A stretch of 64,000 bases of DNA from Promicromonospora sp. Populi (GCF_041081105.1 NZ_CP163528.1:3162001-3226000); one strand, 5' to 3'. Counted from the first letter of the stretch, positions 18,039 through 28,817 are shown. Made by a program: numbers and translations. The notes: generated from the sequence alone by a model not told the origin.

Positions 18039-19078
18039 CGTGGTCTCCTCCCGTCGTCCTTGCGTGCACCGGAATCCTGCCAGGTCGGCACGCCCTGATC
18101 CCCGGCCGTCCACGATTCTGTGGTCAAGGCCACGGTAGAAGTCAATGCCCCCTGCGCGGATCGGGGAGAGGTACCCGGTGACCCTACCCGGGGCTCGTCG
18201 CCCGCGGCAGTCCACGCGGCCGCCACCCGGACGGCGTCGGCACTCGCCCGGACAGTATGCACACGCACGCACCAGGCGCCGGCGGCCGCCGACAGGGCCG
18301 AGATCGCGGCCGTCGCGTCGTCCCGGGCCCGCGGCAGCGCCGTGTGCCCCGACGAGTCGGCCAGCAGGTGGCCCAGGAACCGCTTGCGGGAGGCGCCCAC
18401 GAGCACGGGGCGGCCCAGCTCGTGCAGCACGTCGAGGTGCGCCAGCAGCGGCCAGTTGAGCACCCCGGCCTTGGCGAAGCCGAGCCCTGGATCAAGGATC
18501 ACCTGGTCGTGCCGCACCCCGGCGTCGTGCAGCGCGGCCATCCGGGCGGCCAGCTCGTCGCGCACGTCCGCCACGACGTCGTTGTACTCCTGGAGGTCGT
18601 CCATGACGTCCGCGTGCCCGCGCCAGTGCATCGCCACGTACGCGGCGCCGGTCTCGGCGACGGCACGGCCCATCTCCGGGTCGGCGAGCCCGCCGGAGAC
18701 GTCGTTCACGATGCGTGCGCCTGCGGCCACCGCCCGCTCGGCGACTGCCGCACGGGTGGTGTCCACGCTCACGACCGCGCCGTGCGCGGTGAGCCGCTCG
18801 ATGACGGGCAGCACGCGCGCCAGCTCCTGCTCCTGCGGCACGCGCACCGACCCGGGCCGGGTGGATTCCCCGCCCACGTCCAGGATGTCCGCGCCCTCGC
18901 CGAGCAGCTCCAGCCCGTGCGCGACGGCGGCCGACGGCTCGAACCACTCGCCCCCGTCCGAGAACGAGTCCGGGGTGACGTTGACCACGCCCATGACGAG
19001 CGTGCGGCCCACTCCCGAGAGCTCCGGCAGGCCGCGCACGGGAACGTCCCGGGCCGGACGGCGCCCGGTGGAAGACAT
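18035..19078 (-). CDS. folP: Dihydropteroate synthase
   Basis: DHPS condenses p-aminobenzoate with hydroxymethyl-dihydropterin diphosphate. Signatures are VMGVVNVTPDSFSDGGEWF, DVGGESTRPGS, NDVSGGL, LDPGLGFAK, GASRKRFLG and the C-terminal RVHTV (normally RVHDV). The ATG at 19078 follows GGGAAG at suitable spacing; a GTG at 19084 would overlap the folE stop. After about residue 280 the protein carries an unusual 65-residue polar tail that ends in the folB-folK overlap. Confidence 0.94.
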   Translation of the reverse strand: MSSTGRRPARDVPVRGLPELSGVGRTLVMGVVNVTPDSFSDGGEWFEPSAAVAHGLELLGEGADILDVGGESTRPGSVRVPQEQELARVLPVIERLTAHGAVVSVDTTRAAVAERAVAAGARIVNDVSGGLADPEMGRAVAETGAAYVAMHWRGHADVMDDLQEYNDVVADVRDELAARMAALHDAGVRHDQVILDPGLGFAKAGVLNWPLLAHLDVLHELGRPVLVGASRKRFLGHLLADSSGHTALPRARDDATAAISALSAAAGAWCVRVHTVRASADAVRVAAAWTAAGDEPRVGSPGTSPRSAQGALTSTVALTTESWTAGDQGVPTWQDSGARKDDGRRPR

Positions 19079-19080
19079 GG

Positions 19081-19704
19081 TCACTTCCCGAGGATGAGGC
19101 TCATCGCCTCGGCTCGGGTGGCGCCGTCACGCATGACCCCGCGCACCGCGGAGGTGATGGTGCGCGAACCGGCCTTGCGGACACCGCGCATGGACATGCA
19201 CAGGTGCTCGCACTGGACCACCACGAGCACACCGCGCGGCTCGAGGATCCGCACCAGGGAGTCGGCGATCTGCGTGGTCATCCGCTCCTGGACCTGGGGA
19301 CGCCGGGCGAAGACCTCCACCAGGCGGGCCAGCTTGCTCAGCCCGGTGATGCGGCCGTCGACGTTCGGGATGTACCCCACGTGCGCCACGCCGTGGAACG
19401 GCACCAGGTGGTGCTCGCAGGTGGAGTAGACCTCGATGTCCTTGACCAGCACCATCTCCTCGTGCCCGAGGTCGAAGGTGGTGGTCAGCACGTCCTCGGG
19501 CTCCTGCCGCAGGCCGGCGAAGATCTCCCGGTACGCCCGGGCAACCCGGGCCGGGGTCTCCCGCAGGCCCTCCCGCGCCGGGTCCTCGCCGACGGCGATG
19601 AGAAGCTCGCGCACCGCCGCCTCGGCCCGCGCGGCGTCGTACGGCGGAATGTCCGCCGCACGCCGCGCGGGCGCCGAAAGGCGGGTGGCTGCCCCGTCGG
19701 TCAT
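19081..19704 (-). CDS. folE: GTP cyclohydrolase I
   Basis: The 207-residue enzyme has [12 protein letters not shown] (zinc Cys and His), [21 protein letters not shown] and [12 protein letters not shown], all classic FolE motifs. It makes dihydroneopterin triphosphate, the first step of folate synthesis. It lies 26 bp after ftsH and directly before folP in the operon. Confidence 0.96.
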   Translation of the reverse strand: MTDGAATRLSAPARRAADIPPYDAARAEAAVRELLIAVGEDPAREGLRETPARVARAYREIFAGLRQEPEDVLTTTFDLGHEEMVLVKDIEVYSTCEHHLVPFHGVAHVGYIPNVDGRITGLSKLARLVEVFARRPQVQERMTTQIADSLVRILEPRGVLVVVQCEHLCMSMRGVRKAGSRTITSAVRGVMRDGATRAEAMSLILGK

Positions 19705-19730
19705 CGTGGTACTCCGGTCTTCGTCACTGC

Positions 19731-21770
19731 TCAGTTCGGCGAGTCGGTCGGAGCGACGTCCGACGGCGTCGCCACGTCCAGCACCGCCTCGTCCTGCGGC
19801 ACGGTGGAGTGCCCGTTCTGGGCCGCCAGCTCCTTGGGCGTGAGCACCGGGCCGCGGGTGTGCACGGTGCGCTGCTCGCTGGACAGCCAGACGTCACGCG
19901 CGGGTCGCTTCTCGACGTTCCGGAAGACCTCCGCGAGCTCCTTCTGGTTCAGCGTCTCCTTCTCGAGCAGACCCAGCACCAGCTCGTCGAGCACGTCGCG
20001 GTACTGGCTCAGCACCTCCCACGCCTCGTCGTGCGCGGCCTCGACCAGCTTGCGCACCTCGGCGTCGATGGTGCTCGCGACGGACTCAGAGTAGTCCCGC
20101 TCGTGCCCGTAGTCCCGGCCCAGGAACGGCTCGCCGGCGCTCGTGCCGAGCTTGATGGCACCGACGGCGTCACTCATGCCGTACTCCGTGACCATCTTGC
20201 GGGCAATGGCCGAGGCCTTCTCGATGTCGTTCGAGGCGCCCGTCGTGGGGTCGTGGAACACGAGCTCCTCGGCCACCCGGCCGCCCATCGCGTACGCGAG
20301 CTGGTCGAGCAGCTCGTTGCGCGTGGTCGAGTACTTGTCCTCGAGCGGCATGACCATGGTGTAGCCCAGCGCCCGGCCACGCGGCAGGATCGTGACCTTG
20401 GTCACGGGGTCCGTGTAGCGCATCGCCGCGGCGACGAGGGCGTGCCCGCCCTCGTGGTACGCCGTGATCTTCTGCTCCTTGACGTTCATGACCCGCGTGC
20501 GCTTCTGCGGGCCGGCGATCACGCGGTCGATAGCCTCGTCCAGGGCGCGGTCGTCGATGAGCTGCGCGCCGCTACGTGCGGTGAGCAGCGCGCCCTCGTT
20601 GAGCACGTTCGCCAGGTCCGCACCCGTGAAGCCGGGCGTGCGGCGGGCCACGGCCTCGAGGTCGACCTCGGGGACCATCGGCTTGCCCTGCGAGTGCACG
20701 TGGAGGATCGCCTCGCGGCCCTTGAGGTCGGGGGCCTCGACGGCGACCTGGCGGTCGAAGCGGCCCGGGCGCAGCAGCGCCGGGTCGAGGATGTCGGGAC
20801 GGTTGGTCGCGGCGATGAGGATGACGTTCGTCTTGACGTCGAAGCCGTCCATCTCGACGAGCATCTGGTTCAGCGTCTGCTCGCGCTCGTCGTGCCCGCC
20901 GCCCATGCCGGCACCGCGGTGGCGGCCGACGGCGTCGATCTCGTCCACGAAGATGATCGCCGGCGAGTTCTGCTTGGCCTGCTCGAACAGGTCGCGGACA
21001 CGGCTGGCGCCGACACCGACGAACATCTCGACGAAGTCCGAGCCGGAGATCGAGTAGAACGGCACACCGGCCTCACCGGCGACGGCGCGCGCGATCAGCG
21101 TCTTACCCGTACCGGGCGGGCCGTAGAGCAGCACGCCCTTGGGGATCTTGGCGCCGACGGCCTGGAACTTGGCCGGCTCGGCGAGGAACTCCTTGATCTC
21201 CTGAAGCTCCTCCACCGCCTCGTCCGCGCCGGCGACGTCGGCGAAGGTCACCTGCGGGGTGTCCTTGCTGGCCAGCTTGGCCTTGGACTTGCCGAAGCCC
21301 ATGACCCCCCGGCTGCCGCCGCCCTGGGCCCGCGAGAGCAGGAACCAGAACACGACGCCGATCAGCAGGAACGGGATCAGGACGGACAGCATGGAGGACC
21401 AGAAGCTGGGCTGCGGCACCTCCGAGTCGAACCCGTTCGCCGGGTCCGACGCCACTATCGCGTCCTCGATCCGTTGCCCCTGGGGCAGGGTGTAGAAGAA
21501 CTCCACGGTCGTGCCGTGGTCGACCTCCTCGGCGGCGTCGCCCTCACCCTCGGTCGACGAGTACGCGTCGGAGAGCTCAAGCTCGACCCGCTGCTCACCG
21601 TCGACCATGAGGGCGTGCTCGACTGTGCTGCCGTTCAGCAGCTCGATTCCCTGTGATGTCTCGATTCGCGAGACATTGGGCTGGTTCAGTGCCGAGATGG
21701 CCAGCGTCACCACGACCAAGGCGACCAGGATCCAGATGACGGGCCCACTCAGAAGCTTCTTGATGTTCAT
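19731..21770 (-). CDS. ftsH: ATP-dependent zinc metalloprotease FtsH
   Basis: The 679-residue membrane protease has TM helices at about 9-27 and 125-145, Walker A GPPGTGKT (217-224), the AAA arginine-finger region ([11 protein letters not shown]) and the zinc-binding HEGGH in [13 protein letters not shown]. It degrades membrane and regulatory proteins. The C-terminal ~70 residues are polar and variable, as in other actinobacterial FtsH. The 207-bp upstream gap holds nothing recognisable. Confidence 0.97.
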   Translation of the reverse strand: MNIKKLLSGPVIWILVALVVVTLAISALNQPNVSRIETSQGIELLNGSTVEHALMVDGEQRVELELSDAYSSTEGEGDAAEEVDHGTTVEFFYTLPQGQRIEDAIVASDPANGFDSEVPQPSFWSSMLSVLIPFLLIGVVFWFLLSRAQGGGSRGVMGFGKSKAKLASKDTPQVTFADVAGADEAVEELQEIKEFLAEPAKFQAVGAKIPKGVLLYGPPGTGKTLIARAVAGEAGVPFYSISGSDFVEMFVGVGASRVRDLFEQAKQNSPAIIFVDEIDAVGRHRGAGMGGGHDEREQTLNQMLVEMDGFDVKTNVILIAATNRPDILDPALLRPGRFDRQVAVEAPDLKGREAILHVHSQGKPMVPEVDLEAVARRTPGFTGADLANVLNEGALLTARSGAQLIDDRALDEAIDRVIAGPQKRTRVMNVKEQKITAYHEGGHALVAAAMRYTDPVTKVTILPRGRALGYTMVMPLEDKYSTTRNELLDQLAYAMGGRVAEELVFHDPTTGASNDIEKASAIARKMVTEYGMSDAVGAIKLGTSAGEPFLGRDYGHERDYSESVASTIDAEVRKLVEAAHDEAWEVLSQYRDVLDELVLGLLEKETLNQKELAEVFRNVEKRPARDVWLSSEQRTVHTRGPVLTPKELAAQNGHSTVPQDEAVLDVATPSDVAPTDSPN

Positions 21771-21977
21771 CGGCGACGGGGACCGAGCCCCGTTTCCCTC
21801 CGCTCGCGCAGTATGTTTCCGTCGAAACTACATGGTCTCCCTGACAGGAGCCCCGGGTGTTCGCCCAGAGCATGTGATGCCTGGACCACATGCCTAAAGC
21901 ACACCTGGCCCGGATGTGACGAACCGCCCGGGACGGGCACCGCGGTGTCGAGCAGCGTAGAGGAACTTAAGTCTTCG

Positions 21978-22532
21978 TCAGCCGCCGTAGACGTGCGGTG
22001 CCAGGGTGGCAACGAACGGCAGGTTCCGATAGTTCTCCGCGTAGTCCAGGCCGTAGCCCACGACGAACTCGTTGGGGATGTCGAAGCCCAGGTACTTCAC
22101 GTCCACGTCCGCCTGCGCCGCGTCCGGCTTGCGCAGCATCGAGGCGATCTCGACGGACTCCGGTCCGCGCGAGCGCAGGTTCGACACCAGCCAGGACAGC
22201 GTGAGGCCCGAGTCGATGACGTCCTCGACGATCAGCACATTACGACCGGTCAGGTCCGAGTCGAGGTCCTTGAGGATGCGGACCACGCCGGAGGACTTGG
22301 TGCCCGAGCCGTACGAGGACACCGCCATCCAGTCCATCTGCGCCTTGTGGTGCAGACGGCGGGACAGGTCGGCCATGACCATCACCGCGCCCTTGAGCAC
22401 GCCGACCAGGAGCAGGTCCTTGCCCGCGTAGTCCGCGTCGATCTGGGCAGCCATCTCGTCGAGCTTCTTGGTGAGCTGTTCCTCGGAGAGCAGGATCTCT
22501 GCGAGATCGGGGCCGACGTCGGACTGGTCCAC
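21978..22532 (-). CDS. hpt: Hypoxanthine (guanine) phosphoribosyltransferase
   Basis: The 184-residue enzyme carries the PRPP loop LIVEDVIDSGLTLSWL, SSYGSGTKSSG and the C-terminal VVGYGLDYAENYRNLP. It salvages hypoxanthine and guanine. GTG start, 3 bp after the tilS stop; the tilS-hpt-ftsH order is widely conserved in bacteria. Confidence 0.95.
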   Translation of the reverse strand: MDQSDVGPDLAEILLSEEQLTKKLDEMAAQIDADYAGKDLLLVGVLKGAVMVMADLSRRLHHKAQMDWMAVSSYGSGTKSSGVVRILKDLDSDLTGRNVLIVEDVIDSGLTLSWLVSNLRSRGPESVEIASMLRKPDAAQADVDVKYLGFDIPNEFVVGYGLDYAENYRNLPFVATLAPHVYGG

Positions 22533-22535
22533 AAG

Positions 22536-23657
22536 TCACTCCTGGGTTGCGCTGGGGGGCAGGACGCCGGTCTTGCCGTCCGGGATCCCCGGCGGCGCGG
22601 CGCGCAGGAAAAGCCTGCCATACGCGCGACGGGCCTGTGCGCCGTTCGGGAGGTGGACGGGTCCTTGGCCGGCCCACGACACGACGAGCGCGTCCAGCGC
22701 GTCGACGTGCCGCGCGGTGGTGTCGGTCGGTGGACACCCCGCGCCGAGCGCGGCCATCCGCAGCGCCCGCCGCCGAACCGCCGCCGGCGCCCCCTCAAGC
22801 ACAGCGACATCAATGACCGTCTCTCCAGGGCGGTCGGGAACCTGCGCCTCTTCCAGGAGGTCGGCCGCTAGGGCTTCCAGGGCGTCCGCGTCGTCGCGGA
22901 GCTGGTCTGCGGTGCGGCCCAGGGCCTCGACGACGCCCGGGCCCAGCGTCTCCTCCAGCACGGGCAGCAGCCGCCCCCGCACCTGCGAGCGCAGCGGCGT
23001 GAACGGCGCCCCGCCCCGACCCTGCGGTCGCGGGGACCGGGCGTCGTCCGGCAGCAGGTTGGTCGGGTCCGTCCAGAACTCCAGGCCCGACGCCGCGCAC
23101 ACCGCCTCGGTCTGCGCCCGCCGCAGGCCCAGGAACGGCCGGCGGAAGATTCCCCGCGCGCGCGGCATCCCCGCCAGCGAGCGCGCCCCGGCGCCCCGGG
23201 CGAGCCCGAGCAGCACCTGTTCCGCCTGGTCGTCGAGGGTGTGCCCGAGCAGCACCAGGGCCGCGCCGGTCTCCCCTGCGGCCGCCGCCAGCGCGGTGTA
23301 CCGGGCGCCCCGGGCGGCCGCCTCCGGCCCGCCGTCGTCGAGCATGGGCCCGGTCCGGCGGATCAGGACCGGGTCCAGCCCGAGCGACCGGCACTGCTCG
23401 GCGGCCCGCTCGGCGACGTCGGCGGACCCGGCCTGCAGGCCGTGGTCCACGACCACTGCGCCCGCCCGGACGGTGTGCCCGCGCGACCGCACCGAGCGAC
23501 CGACCCGCCGGGCCTCGAACGCGAGCACCGCGGCGAGCGCGAGGCTGTCCGCACCGCCGGAGCAGGCGACCAGCACCACGCCGTCCGGGCCGAGCCCGGC
23601 CAGCTCCGCCCGGACCGCGTTCCGGGCGGCGGCGACGGCGGGGTCGACCCGGGCCAC
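22536..23657 (-). CDS. tilS: tRNA(Ile)-lysidine synthase
   Basis: The 373-residue protein has the PP-loop SGGADS (33-38) and [20 protein letters not shown], both typical of TilS. It converts C34 of tRNA-Ile(CAU) to lysidine so that AUA is read. The C-terminal region is short, as in other actinobacteria. GTG start. Confidence 0.93.
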   Translation of the reverse strand: MARVDPAVAAARNAVRAELAGLGPDGVVLVACSGGADSLALAAVLAFEARRVGRSVRSRGHTVRAGAVVVDHGLQAGSADVAERAAEQCRSLGLDPVLIRRTGPMLDDGGPEAAARGARYTALAAAAGETGAALVLLGHTLDDQAEQVLLGLARGAGARSLAGMPRARGIFRRPFLGLRRAQTEAVCAASGLEFWTDPTNLLPDDARSPRPQGRGGAPFTPLRSQVRGRLLPVLEETLGPGVVEALGRTADQLRDDADALEALAADLLEEAQVPDRPGETVIDVAVLEGAPAAVRRRALRMAALGAGCPPTDTTARHVDALDALVVSWAGQGPVHLPNGAQARRAYGRLFLRAAPPGIPDGKTGVLPPSATQE

Positions 23658-23691
23658 AGTCAGTTGCCCCGGCTCATCCGTGCACCCTGTG

Positions 23692-24789
23692 TCATCCGTG
23701 CACCCTCCGCACCCAGGCCCGGGCGTCGGCGATCTCGCGGGCGGTCGGCAGGTTCTCGGGGGCGGCCCACACGGCGTTGAGCCCGTCGCGGCCTACCGAC
23801 CGCTCCACGGCGCGCACGAACACGGCACCGTCGCGGTACTGCGCGAGCTTCGCGTCCATCCCGAGCAGCTTCTGCACCACCACGTCGAAGGTGGTGCGCC
23901 CCTCGCCGTCGCGACGCCGCTCGAACCGCGCGCGGATGCGGCGCACGGACGGCACCACCCGCGGCCCGACGGCGTCCATCATCACGTCCGCGTGCCCCTC
24001 CAGGAGCGCCATGACGGCGGTGATGTCGGCGAGCTCCTCCTTCTGCTCGTGGTCAAGCATGCCGTCCAGCAGGGTCCCGTTCTCACCCCGCAGGGTGGCG
24101 AGCACGTTCCGCCCGATGGCGACGATCTTCTTGTCGAACCGGGCCTTGGCCAGCTCCGCCGAGGTCCGGGCCATGCCCGCAACCAGGCCCCGCGTGCGGT
24201 CGCCGAGGTGTTCCGCGAGCCAGGGCGCCGCGGCGAACTGCAGGGCGTGCGTCTGCTCGTGCAGACACACCCACAGGCGGAAGTCGCGCACCGGGACACG
24301 CAGCGCCTGCTCCGCCTGGAACACGTTGGGCGCCACGAGCAGGAGCCGGCCAGACCCGGTGTAGGGGTCGAACTGACCCAGCACCCGCCCGCTGAGCAGC
24401 GCGAGGACGGCCCCGATCTCGGCGGCGCCGGCGATCTGGGCGCCGGGCGAGGTGGCCCCCTTGGACACCTCGGCGACGACCGCGCGGATCCCGTCGGTCA
24501 TGACCGCCATCGACTGCGTGTTGGCCCGGGCCCAGGTCGCCCGGTCCACCACCGCGACCGGGCTCAGCGTCGTGCCGCCGCCTGCACCCGGATCACCCGG
24601 CGCGGCCGGCGTCATGCCGGTGGTCTCCAGCACGGGCCCGACGGCGTCCCCCGCCGCCTCGCGCAGACCACCCACCAGGGCGGCCAGCTCGTCCCGGGGG
24701 GCTTGCGGCCCGGGGGCGGCGAGCCGCCCGGCGATCTGTGCTGCCGCCGACCAGTCGACTACCTGCGGGGCTGTGGAGGCCTGGGTCAC
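23692..24789 (-). CDS. DUF2342 zinc-dependent metalloprotease-like protein
   Basis: The 365-residue protein has [10 protein letters not shown] (zincin HExxH) and a downstream EGHADVMMD that may supply further ligands. This DUF2342 family is sometimes labelled as F420-biosynthesis-associated and is found beside tilS-hpt-ftsH in actinobacteria. There is no signal peptide. Function and substrate are unknown. Confidence 0.85.
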   Translation of the reverse strand: MTQASTAPQVVDWSAAAQIAGRLAAPGPQAPRDELAALVGGLREAAGDAVGPVLETTGMTPAAPGDPGAGGGTTLSPVAVVDRATWARANTQSMAVMTDGIRAVVAEVSKGATSPGAQIAGAAEIGAVLALLSGRVLGQFDPYTGSGRLLLVAPNVFQAEQALRVPVRDFRLWVCLHEQTHALQFAAAPWLAEHLGDRTRGLVAGMARTSAELAKARFDKKIVAIGRNVLATLRGENGTLLDGMLDHEQKEELADITAVMALLEGHADVMMDAVGPRVVPSVRRIRARFERRRDGEGRTTFDVVVQKLLGMDAKLAQYRDGAVFVRAVERSVGRDGLNAVWAAPENLPTAREIADARAWVRRVHG

Positions 24790-24822
24790 CGGACCACGGT
24801 AACTGTCGCCGACGGCGGCACG

Positions 24823-26247
24823 TCAGCCCTGGACCGAGTACGCCGCGAGGTCACCGACGAAGCCGTCGTAGATCGACGTGGCGCCCACTGACTGGTTGGC
24901 CGGGATCGCGTCGGCGAGGATCGAGAAGACGAGGAGCCGGTTGTCGGCCGTGACGACCGTCCCGGCGAGCGCACGCACTCTGGGGAGGCTGCCGGTCTTG
25001 GCGCGGGCCAGGCCCCGGGCGGGGTTCGTGCCCGTGAACCTGCTGGCGAGCGTCCCGGTCAGGCCGGCGATCGGCATGCCGGCGGCGTCGCTGCGCAGCT
25101 CCGGTTGCTCGGGGTCGACCATCACCTCGAGCAGGTCCACCAGCTGCTGTGCGCCCAGGTACGAGCCGTCCCCGAGACCGGAGCAGTCCCGCAGCCGGGC
25201 GCCCGTCATGTCGATGCCGAGCCGCTGCGCGCTCGCGATCACGGCCTGCGTAGCGCCGTCGTTGGAGCCGGGCAGGCCGGCGTCCACGGCGACGAGGCGC
25301 CCCAGGACCTCGGTGATCGTGTTGTCGGAGTACTGCATGGCGAACCCGACGACCTCGGCGAGCGGGGCGGAGCTGACCTCGCCGAGCAGGAGCGCGTCGT
25401 CCGGGGCGTTCGCGTCGACCACGGCGCCGACGGTCGTGAGCCCCTGCTCCTCGAGGGCCGCGGAGAAGGCTTCGGCGGCGTAGCTGCCTGGGTTGGACGC
25501 GCGGGGGCCGTTGTCGGTGTACTCGTCGGAGAGCAGGCCGACGTTGATCCCGACGGACGAGACCGGCGCGATGTAGCCCGCCGCGATGTCGGGGGTCGCG
25601 ACGGTCGGCGCGACGTCGTCGCCGGTGAAGAGCGTGTCGTCGAGCGCGACCCGCACCTCGGTGGTGCCCGTGACCAGCACCTTGGCGGCGACCTGTTGTG
25701 CGAGGTCGGCCAGGCCGGCCCGGCCGTTGACCGCGTCCGGGTCGCCCGCGCCCTCTGAGAGCATCATGTCGCCGCCGCCGACCAGCACCACCGTGTTGTC
25801 GTCCACGAGGACGGCCCTGGTGTCCAGGGTCGAGCTCGCCAGGGACGACGACGAGAGCGCTGCGACGCCGGTGAACAGCTTCTGCGTGGACGCGGGGGTC
25901 ATGAGCTGGTCCGGGCTGGACGAGCCGAGCACCTCGCCCGAGCTCCCGTCGGCGACCACCACGCCGATGCGTGAGCCGAGCCGGTCGTCGTTGGCCAGGC
26001 TGGTCACCAGGCGCTGCATCTCGATGCTGTCCGGGATCGGCGCGTCGTCCGGGAGCTCGGTGAGGAGCGCGGCGGGATCAGGTCCCTCGACGGCGCCGGG
26101 CGCGGACGGGAAGGGGCTGGGCTGGGGCCACGGGGCGGCTGTGGTGAGCATGCCGGGAACGACGTCGTACGAGTCGGCGACCAGGTAGCCGCCGAACACT
26201 GCGACGACCGCGGCGATGGCAGCGCCGGAGCGCAACCCCCACTCCAT
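24823..26247 (-). CDS. dacB: D-alanyl-D-alanine carboxypeptidase/endopeptidase (PBP4, S13 family)
   Basis: The protein has an N-terminal hydrophobic anchor ([16 protein letters not shown]). The S13 motifs are [11 protein letters not shown] (SxxK, Ser near 120), YSDNTI (SxN) and AKTGSLPRV (KTG). It trims or cleaves peptidoglycan peptides outside the membrane. The start at 26247 follows GAGAGG at suitable spacing; ATGs at 26253 and 26268 are alternatives. It heads the long minus-strand operon and is divergent from ppa. The 279-bp gap to ppa should hold both promoters, but none is clear. Confidence 0.9.
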   Translation of the reverse strand: MEWGLRSGAAIAAVVAVFGGYLVADSYDVVPGMLTTAAPWPQPSPFPSAPGAVEGPDPAALLTELPDDAPIPDSIEMQRLVTSLANDDRLGSRIGVVVADGSSGEVLGSSSPDQLMTPASTQKLFTGVAALSSSSLASSTLDTRAVLVDDNTVVLVGGGDMMLSEGAGDPDAVNGRAGLADLAQQVAAKVLVTGTTEVRVALDDTLFTGDDVAPTVATPDIAAGYIAPVSSVGINVGLLSDEYTDNGPRASNPGSYAAEAFSAALEEQGLTTVGAVVDANAPDDALLLGEVSSAPLAEVVGFAMQYSDNTITEVLGRLVAVDAGLPGSNDGATQAVIASAQRLGIDMTGARLRDCSGLGDGSYLGAQQLVDLLEVMVDPEQPELRSDAAGMPIAGLTGTLASRFTGTNPARGLARAKTGSLPRVRALAGTVVTADNRLLVFSILADAIPANQSVGATSIYDGFVGDLAAYSVQG

Positions 26248-26526
26248 GGGCATCCTCTCGATCGTCATGTAAGAGCCATAACCAACTCTAGTGGCGGCAA
26301 ACCACGCGACGGGTGCGGCAGCGGAAACTCGCGGGAAATTTCACCCGCTCGCGCACGGGATCCCCCCACGCTCGGCGCCTGCTGCGAATTATGCCGAACC
26401 AGGAGAGTGGCGCTGACCACAGCCAACGGTCCGGGAACACGACACATGGCACACTGGACGGGCGCAAGGCCGCCGCCGAGGTCAAGACACTTCGGCGACC
26501 ATCTTCGAGAACTGGAGCACATCGGC

Positions 26527-27027
26527 GTGGAGTTCGACGTCACGATCGAGATCCCCAAGGGTCAGCGGAACAAGTACGAGGTGGATCACGAGACCGGACG
26601 CATCCGCCTCGACCGCATGCTCTTCACCTCGACGCGCTACCCGGACGACTACGGCTTCATCGAGGGCACCCTCGGTGAGGACGGCGACCCCCTGGACGCG
26701 CTCGTCCTGCTGGAGGAGCCCACGTTCCCCGGCTGCCTGATCAAGTGCCGCGCGCTCGGCATGTTCCGCATGCGCGACGAGGCCGGCGGCGACGACAAGG
26801 TGCTCTGCGTACCGACCGGTGACCAGCGCGCCGCGTGGCGCCAGGACATCGACGACGTCTCGGACTTCCACCGCCTGGAGATCCAGCACTTCTTCGAGGT
26901 CTACAAGGACCTCGAGCCGGGCAAGTCCGTCGAAGGTGCCCACTGGGTGGGCCGCTCCGACGCCGAGGCCGAGATCGTTCGCTCGATCCAGCGCGCCGAG
27001 GACACCGGCTACTACGCCAAGCACTGA
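26527..27027 (+). CDS. ppa: Inorganic pyrophosphatase
   Basis: The GTG at 26527 gives the usual family start (V/M)[20 protein letters not shown]. The 166-residue soluble enzyme contains [10 protein letters not shown], the metal-binding aspartate signature, and FKDLEPGK-like [11 protein letters not shown]. It drives biosynthesis by hydrolysing pyrophosphate. The open frame extends upstream, but those residues do not look like part of the family. Confidence 0.95.
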   Translation: MEFDVTIEIPKGQRNKYEVDHETGRIRLDRMLFTSTRYPDDYGFIEGTLGEDGDPLDALVLLEEPTFPGCLIKCRALGMFRMRDEAGGDDKVLCVPTGDQRAAWRQDIDDVSDFHRLEIQHFFEVYKDLEPGKSVEGAHWVGRSDAEAEIVRSIQRAEDTGYYAKH

Positions 27028-27033
27028 TCCTGT

Positions 27034-27057
27034 GCGGGCCGCCTACGGGCGGCCCGC
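27034..27057. terminator. Bidirectional hairpin between ppa and the NlpC/P60 gene
   Basis: GCGGGCCGCC (27034-27043), loop TACG, then GGCGGCCCGC (27048-27057): a perfect 10-bp stem. It lies just past the ppa stop and covers the stop codon of the convergent NlpC/P60 gene, so it can end transcription from both sides. Confidence 0.7.
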
Positions 27058-28418
27058 GTAGGGCATCGCGCCCGCCAGGCGCAGCGGGTTCTCGGAGAGC
27101 GGGTACCCCGGCAGCGTCGCCTCGATCATCATGCCGTCGCCCGTGTACATGGCCACGTGATAGATCGACGACGGGTCGCTCGGGTCCGAACCGTAGAAGA
27201 TCAGGTCCCCGGGCCGCAGCGACCCGTAGTCCACCTTGCCGACCGCCAGGTACTGCGACCGCGAAGTCCGCGTGATGCTCACCCCCTGGCTCGCCCACGA
27301 CATCATCGTCAGACCCGAGCAGTCGTACGACGTCGGGCCTGCCGCGCCGAGCAGATAGGGCGCGCCGATCCTGGCGCGGGCCCAGGCCACCGCACCCAGC
27401 CCCCGGCCGTTCGACCCGACGGACACACCCGAGGTCGGCGGTCCGACGGGCTCAGGTGCAGGTACGGGCACCGGCGCGGAGCCGGCCCGCCGCTCGCCCC
27501 CCGCGCGACGTACCCCCCGGCACCCTGGGCCTGGGCCTGGGCCTCGGCCGCCGCCTCGTCCCGGGCCCGCTGCCGGTCGAGCTCCGCCTGCGCGGCGGCC
27601 TCCCGGGCTGCCGCCGCGGCGGCAGCCCGGGCCGCCTCCCGCTCCCGCTCGATCGCAACGCTGGTCTGCCGCAGGTGCGCGAGCCGCTCGACCAGGGCCG
27701 TCCGCTCGACCTCGGCGGCCTGCGTGCGCGCCGTGAGGTCGGCGGCCGCCGCCTGGGCGGTATCAAAGGCCGCCTCGGCCTGCTCGGCCGCCGCGTCGAG
27801 CTCCGCCTTCGCGGCCGTCCACCGGGCGTCGGCGGACTCCGAGGAGGCGCGCGCGTCCTGGTATGCGGCGAGGGCGCCGCCGAGCTTGCGCTGCACTGCA
27901 CGTTCCGCCGAGCTGCGGCCCACCAGGTCGGGGATGGAGTCGGCCTCGAGGGCGACGCCCAGGGAACCCATGTCTGCGTCGCGCGCCGAGGCCCGGTACA
28001 CCTCGGCCAGGCCGGCCCGCGCCACCGACTCGCCCTTGCTGGCCTTCTCGGCCGCGCTGCGGGCGGCGGCCACCCTCCGCTCGGCCCGCCCGACGGACTC
28101 CTGCGCCTCGGCGTAGTCGGCCGCCGCGACCTGCACGCGCACCTGCGCGGCGTCGAGCTGCGACCGGAGCGTGTCGAGCGCGGACTGGGCCTGCCGCACG
28201 TCGAGCGTCCCGGCGGCCACGGCGTCCCGGGCCGTCTGGGCCTCCTGCGCACTGGGCGGATCGGCGGGCGGCTCCGCCTCGGCTACCGGACCCCACGGGA
28301 TCACCAGGCCGAGCGCGAGCAGCCCCGCTCCGACCACACGGATCGCCAGCACCCCGGCGTGACCGCCCGAACCGTCCAGACCTCGGATGCGTCCCATGAT
28401 CCTCTTTCCGATCCGCAT
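27043..28418 (-). pseudogene. NlpC/P60 peptidoglycan hydrolase with N-terminal coiled coil, split by a one-base frameshift
   Basis: The first frame encodes a signal peptide (ending VAEAEPPAD), a roughly 220-residue Ala/Arg/Glu-rich coiled coil and the start of a Pro-rich linker. The second frame continues with PVPAPEPVGPP and a complete NlpC/P60 domain (catalytic Cys in SYDCSGLTMMSW, His in IYHVAMYTG). The frames meet near 27475-27482, where one added C would restore GGPAPAPVPVPAPEP. RipA-like hydrolases with this layout act in cell separation. The break could be a sequencing error, a true mutation or -1 frameshifting (two runs of six G lie just upstream). The start could also be the ATG at 28397. 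Confidence 0.72.
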
Positions 28419-28611
28419 CGTTCCGGCGTGTCGCCTTGCACAGATCTTGTGAATCACTCCCGTGTCACCGTCCAATGTGGCCCAGACGGCCGATCCGCGC
28501 TACCTGTGGGTCTGCGGTCTGCCGAGGGCGAACGCCCACCCGGCTCGAATTCCGTCTCATTTTCGCATCTCACGATATAAGACACGCCTTTCGGAGGCGC
28601 TGAAGGCCGTC

Positions 28612-28617
28612 TACGGT
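28612..28617 (+). promoter_or_regulatory. Extended -10 element of leaderless cysteine leader ORF
   Basis: TACGGT matches the actinobacterial TANNNT -10 hexamer and ends six bases before the ATG of the leader ORF. Transcription would therefore begin at the start codon itself. No good -35 is seen (TTTCGG at 28589). Confidence 0.55.
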
Positions 28618-28623
28618 CACCAC

Positions 28624-28650
28624 ATGACTCGTCGAATGTGTTGTTGCTGA
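28624..28650 (+). CDS. Leaderless poly-cysteine leader peptide (MTRRMCCC) upstream of metY-metX
   Basis: The eight-codon ORF ends in TGT TGT TGC TGA, three consecutive Cys codons, in a genome where Cys is rare. It starts six bases after a TANNNT -10. Leaderless short ORFs with Cys runs have been described in mycobacteria as cysteine-responsive attenuators. Stalling at the Cys codons when Cys-tRNA is low would alter folding of the following stem-loop and raise metY expression. It lies 167 bp upstream of the sulfur-assimilation gene metY. The function is inferred by analogy. Confidence 0.65.
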   Translation: MTRRMCCC

Positions 28651-28652
28651 GC

Positions 28653-28707
28653 TAGCGCACGTTCGCCTGCCCTTCGGCCGCTCGGCCGAACCACCGCGTG
28701 CGCGCTA
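28653..28707 (+). promoter_or_regulatory. Nested stem-loop after the cysteine leader ORF (candidate attenuator)
   Basis: The inner stem is TTCGGCC (28673-28679) / GGCCGAA (28684-28690) with loop GCTC. The outer stem is TAGCGCACG (28653-28661) / CGTGCGCGCTA (28697-28707) with a two-base bulge. It begins three bases after the leader stop, so a stalled ribosome would cover the outer 5' arm. The remaining ~110 bp before metY contain another GC-rich inverted repeat (GTGCCGCGGCAC near 28750) and the metY ribosome site. Confidence 0.5.
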
Positions 28708-28817
28708 ACCCGCCGCGGACCCACCTCCTGATGTGCAGGCCCCTGGGGGCCGTGCCGCGGCACGTCTCGGTCAGTTCCGCCAGATAGACGCCACCATCAA
28801 CAGGAAGCAGGAGAGCC

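Noticed and set aside
15201..18098. 965-residue plus-strand open frame
   Set aside because: Antisense shadow of folB-folK and DUF3180, caused by high GC content.
28462..28650. 62-residue ORF ending in MTRRMCCC
   Set aside because: Its upstream part has no ribosome site or coding character; the promoter element fits a start at the internal ATG 28624.
28651..28817. SAM riboswitch upstream of metY
   Set aside because: No recognisable SAM-I, SAM-II or SAM-IV core could be traced; the structure is better explained by the leader ORF and its stem-loop.
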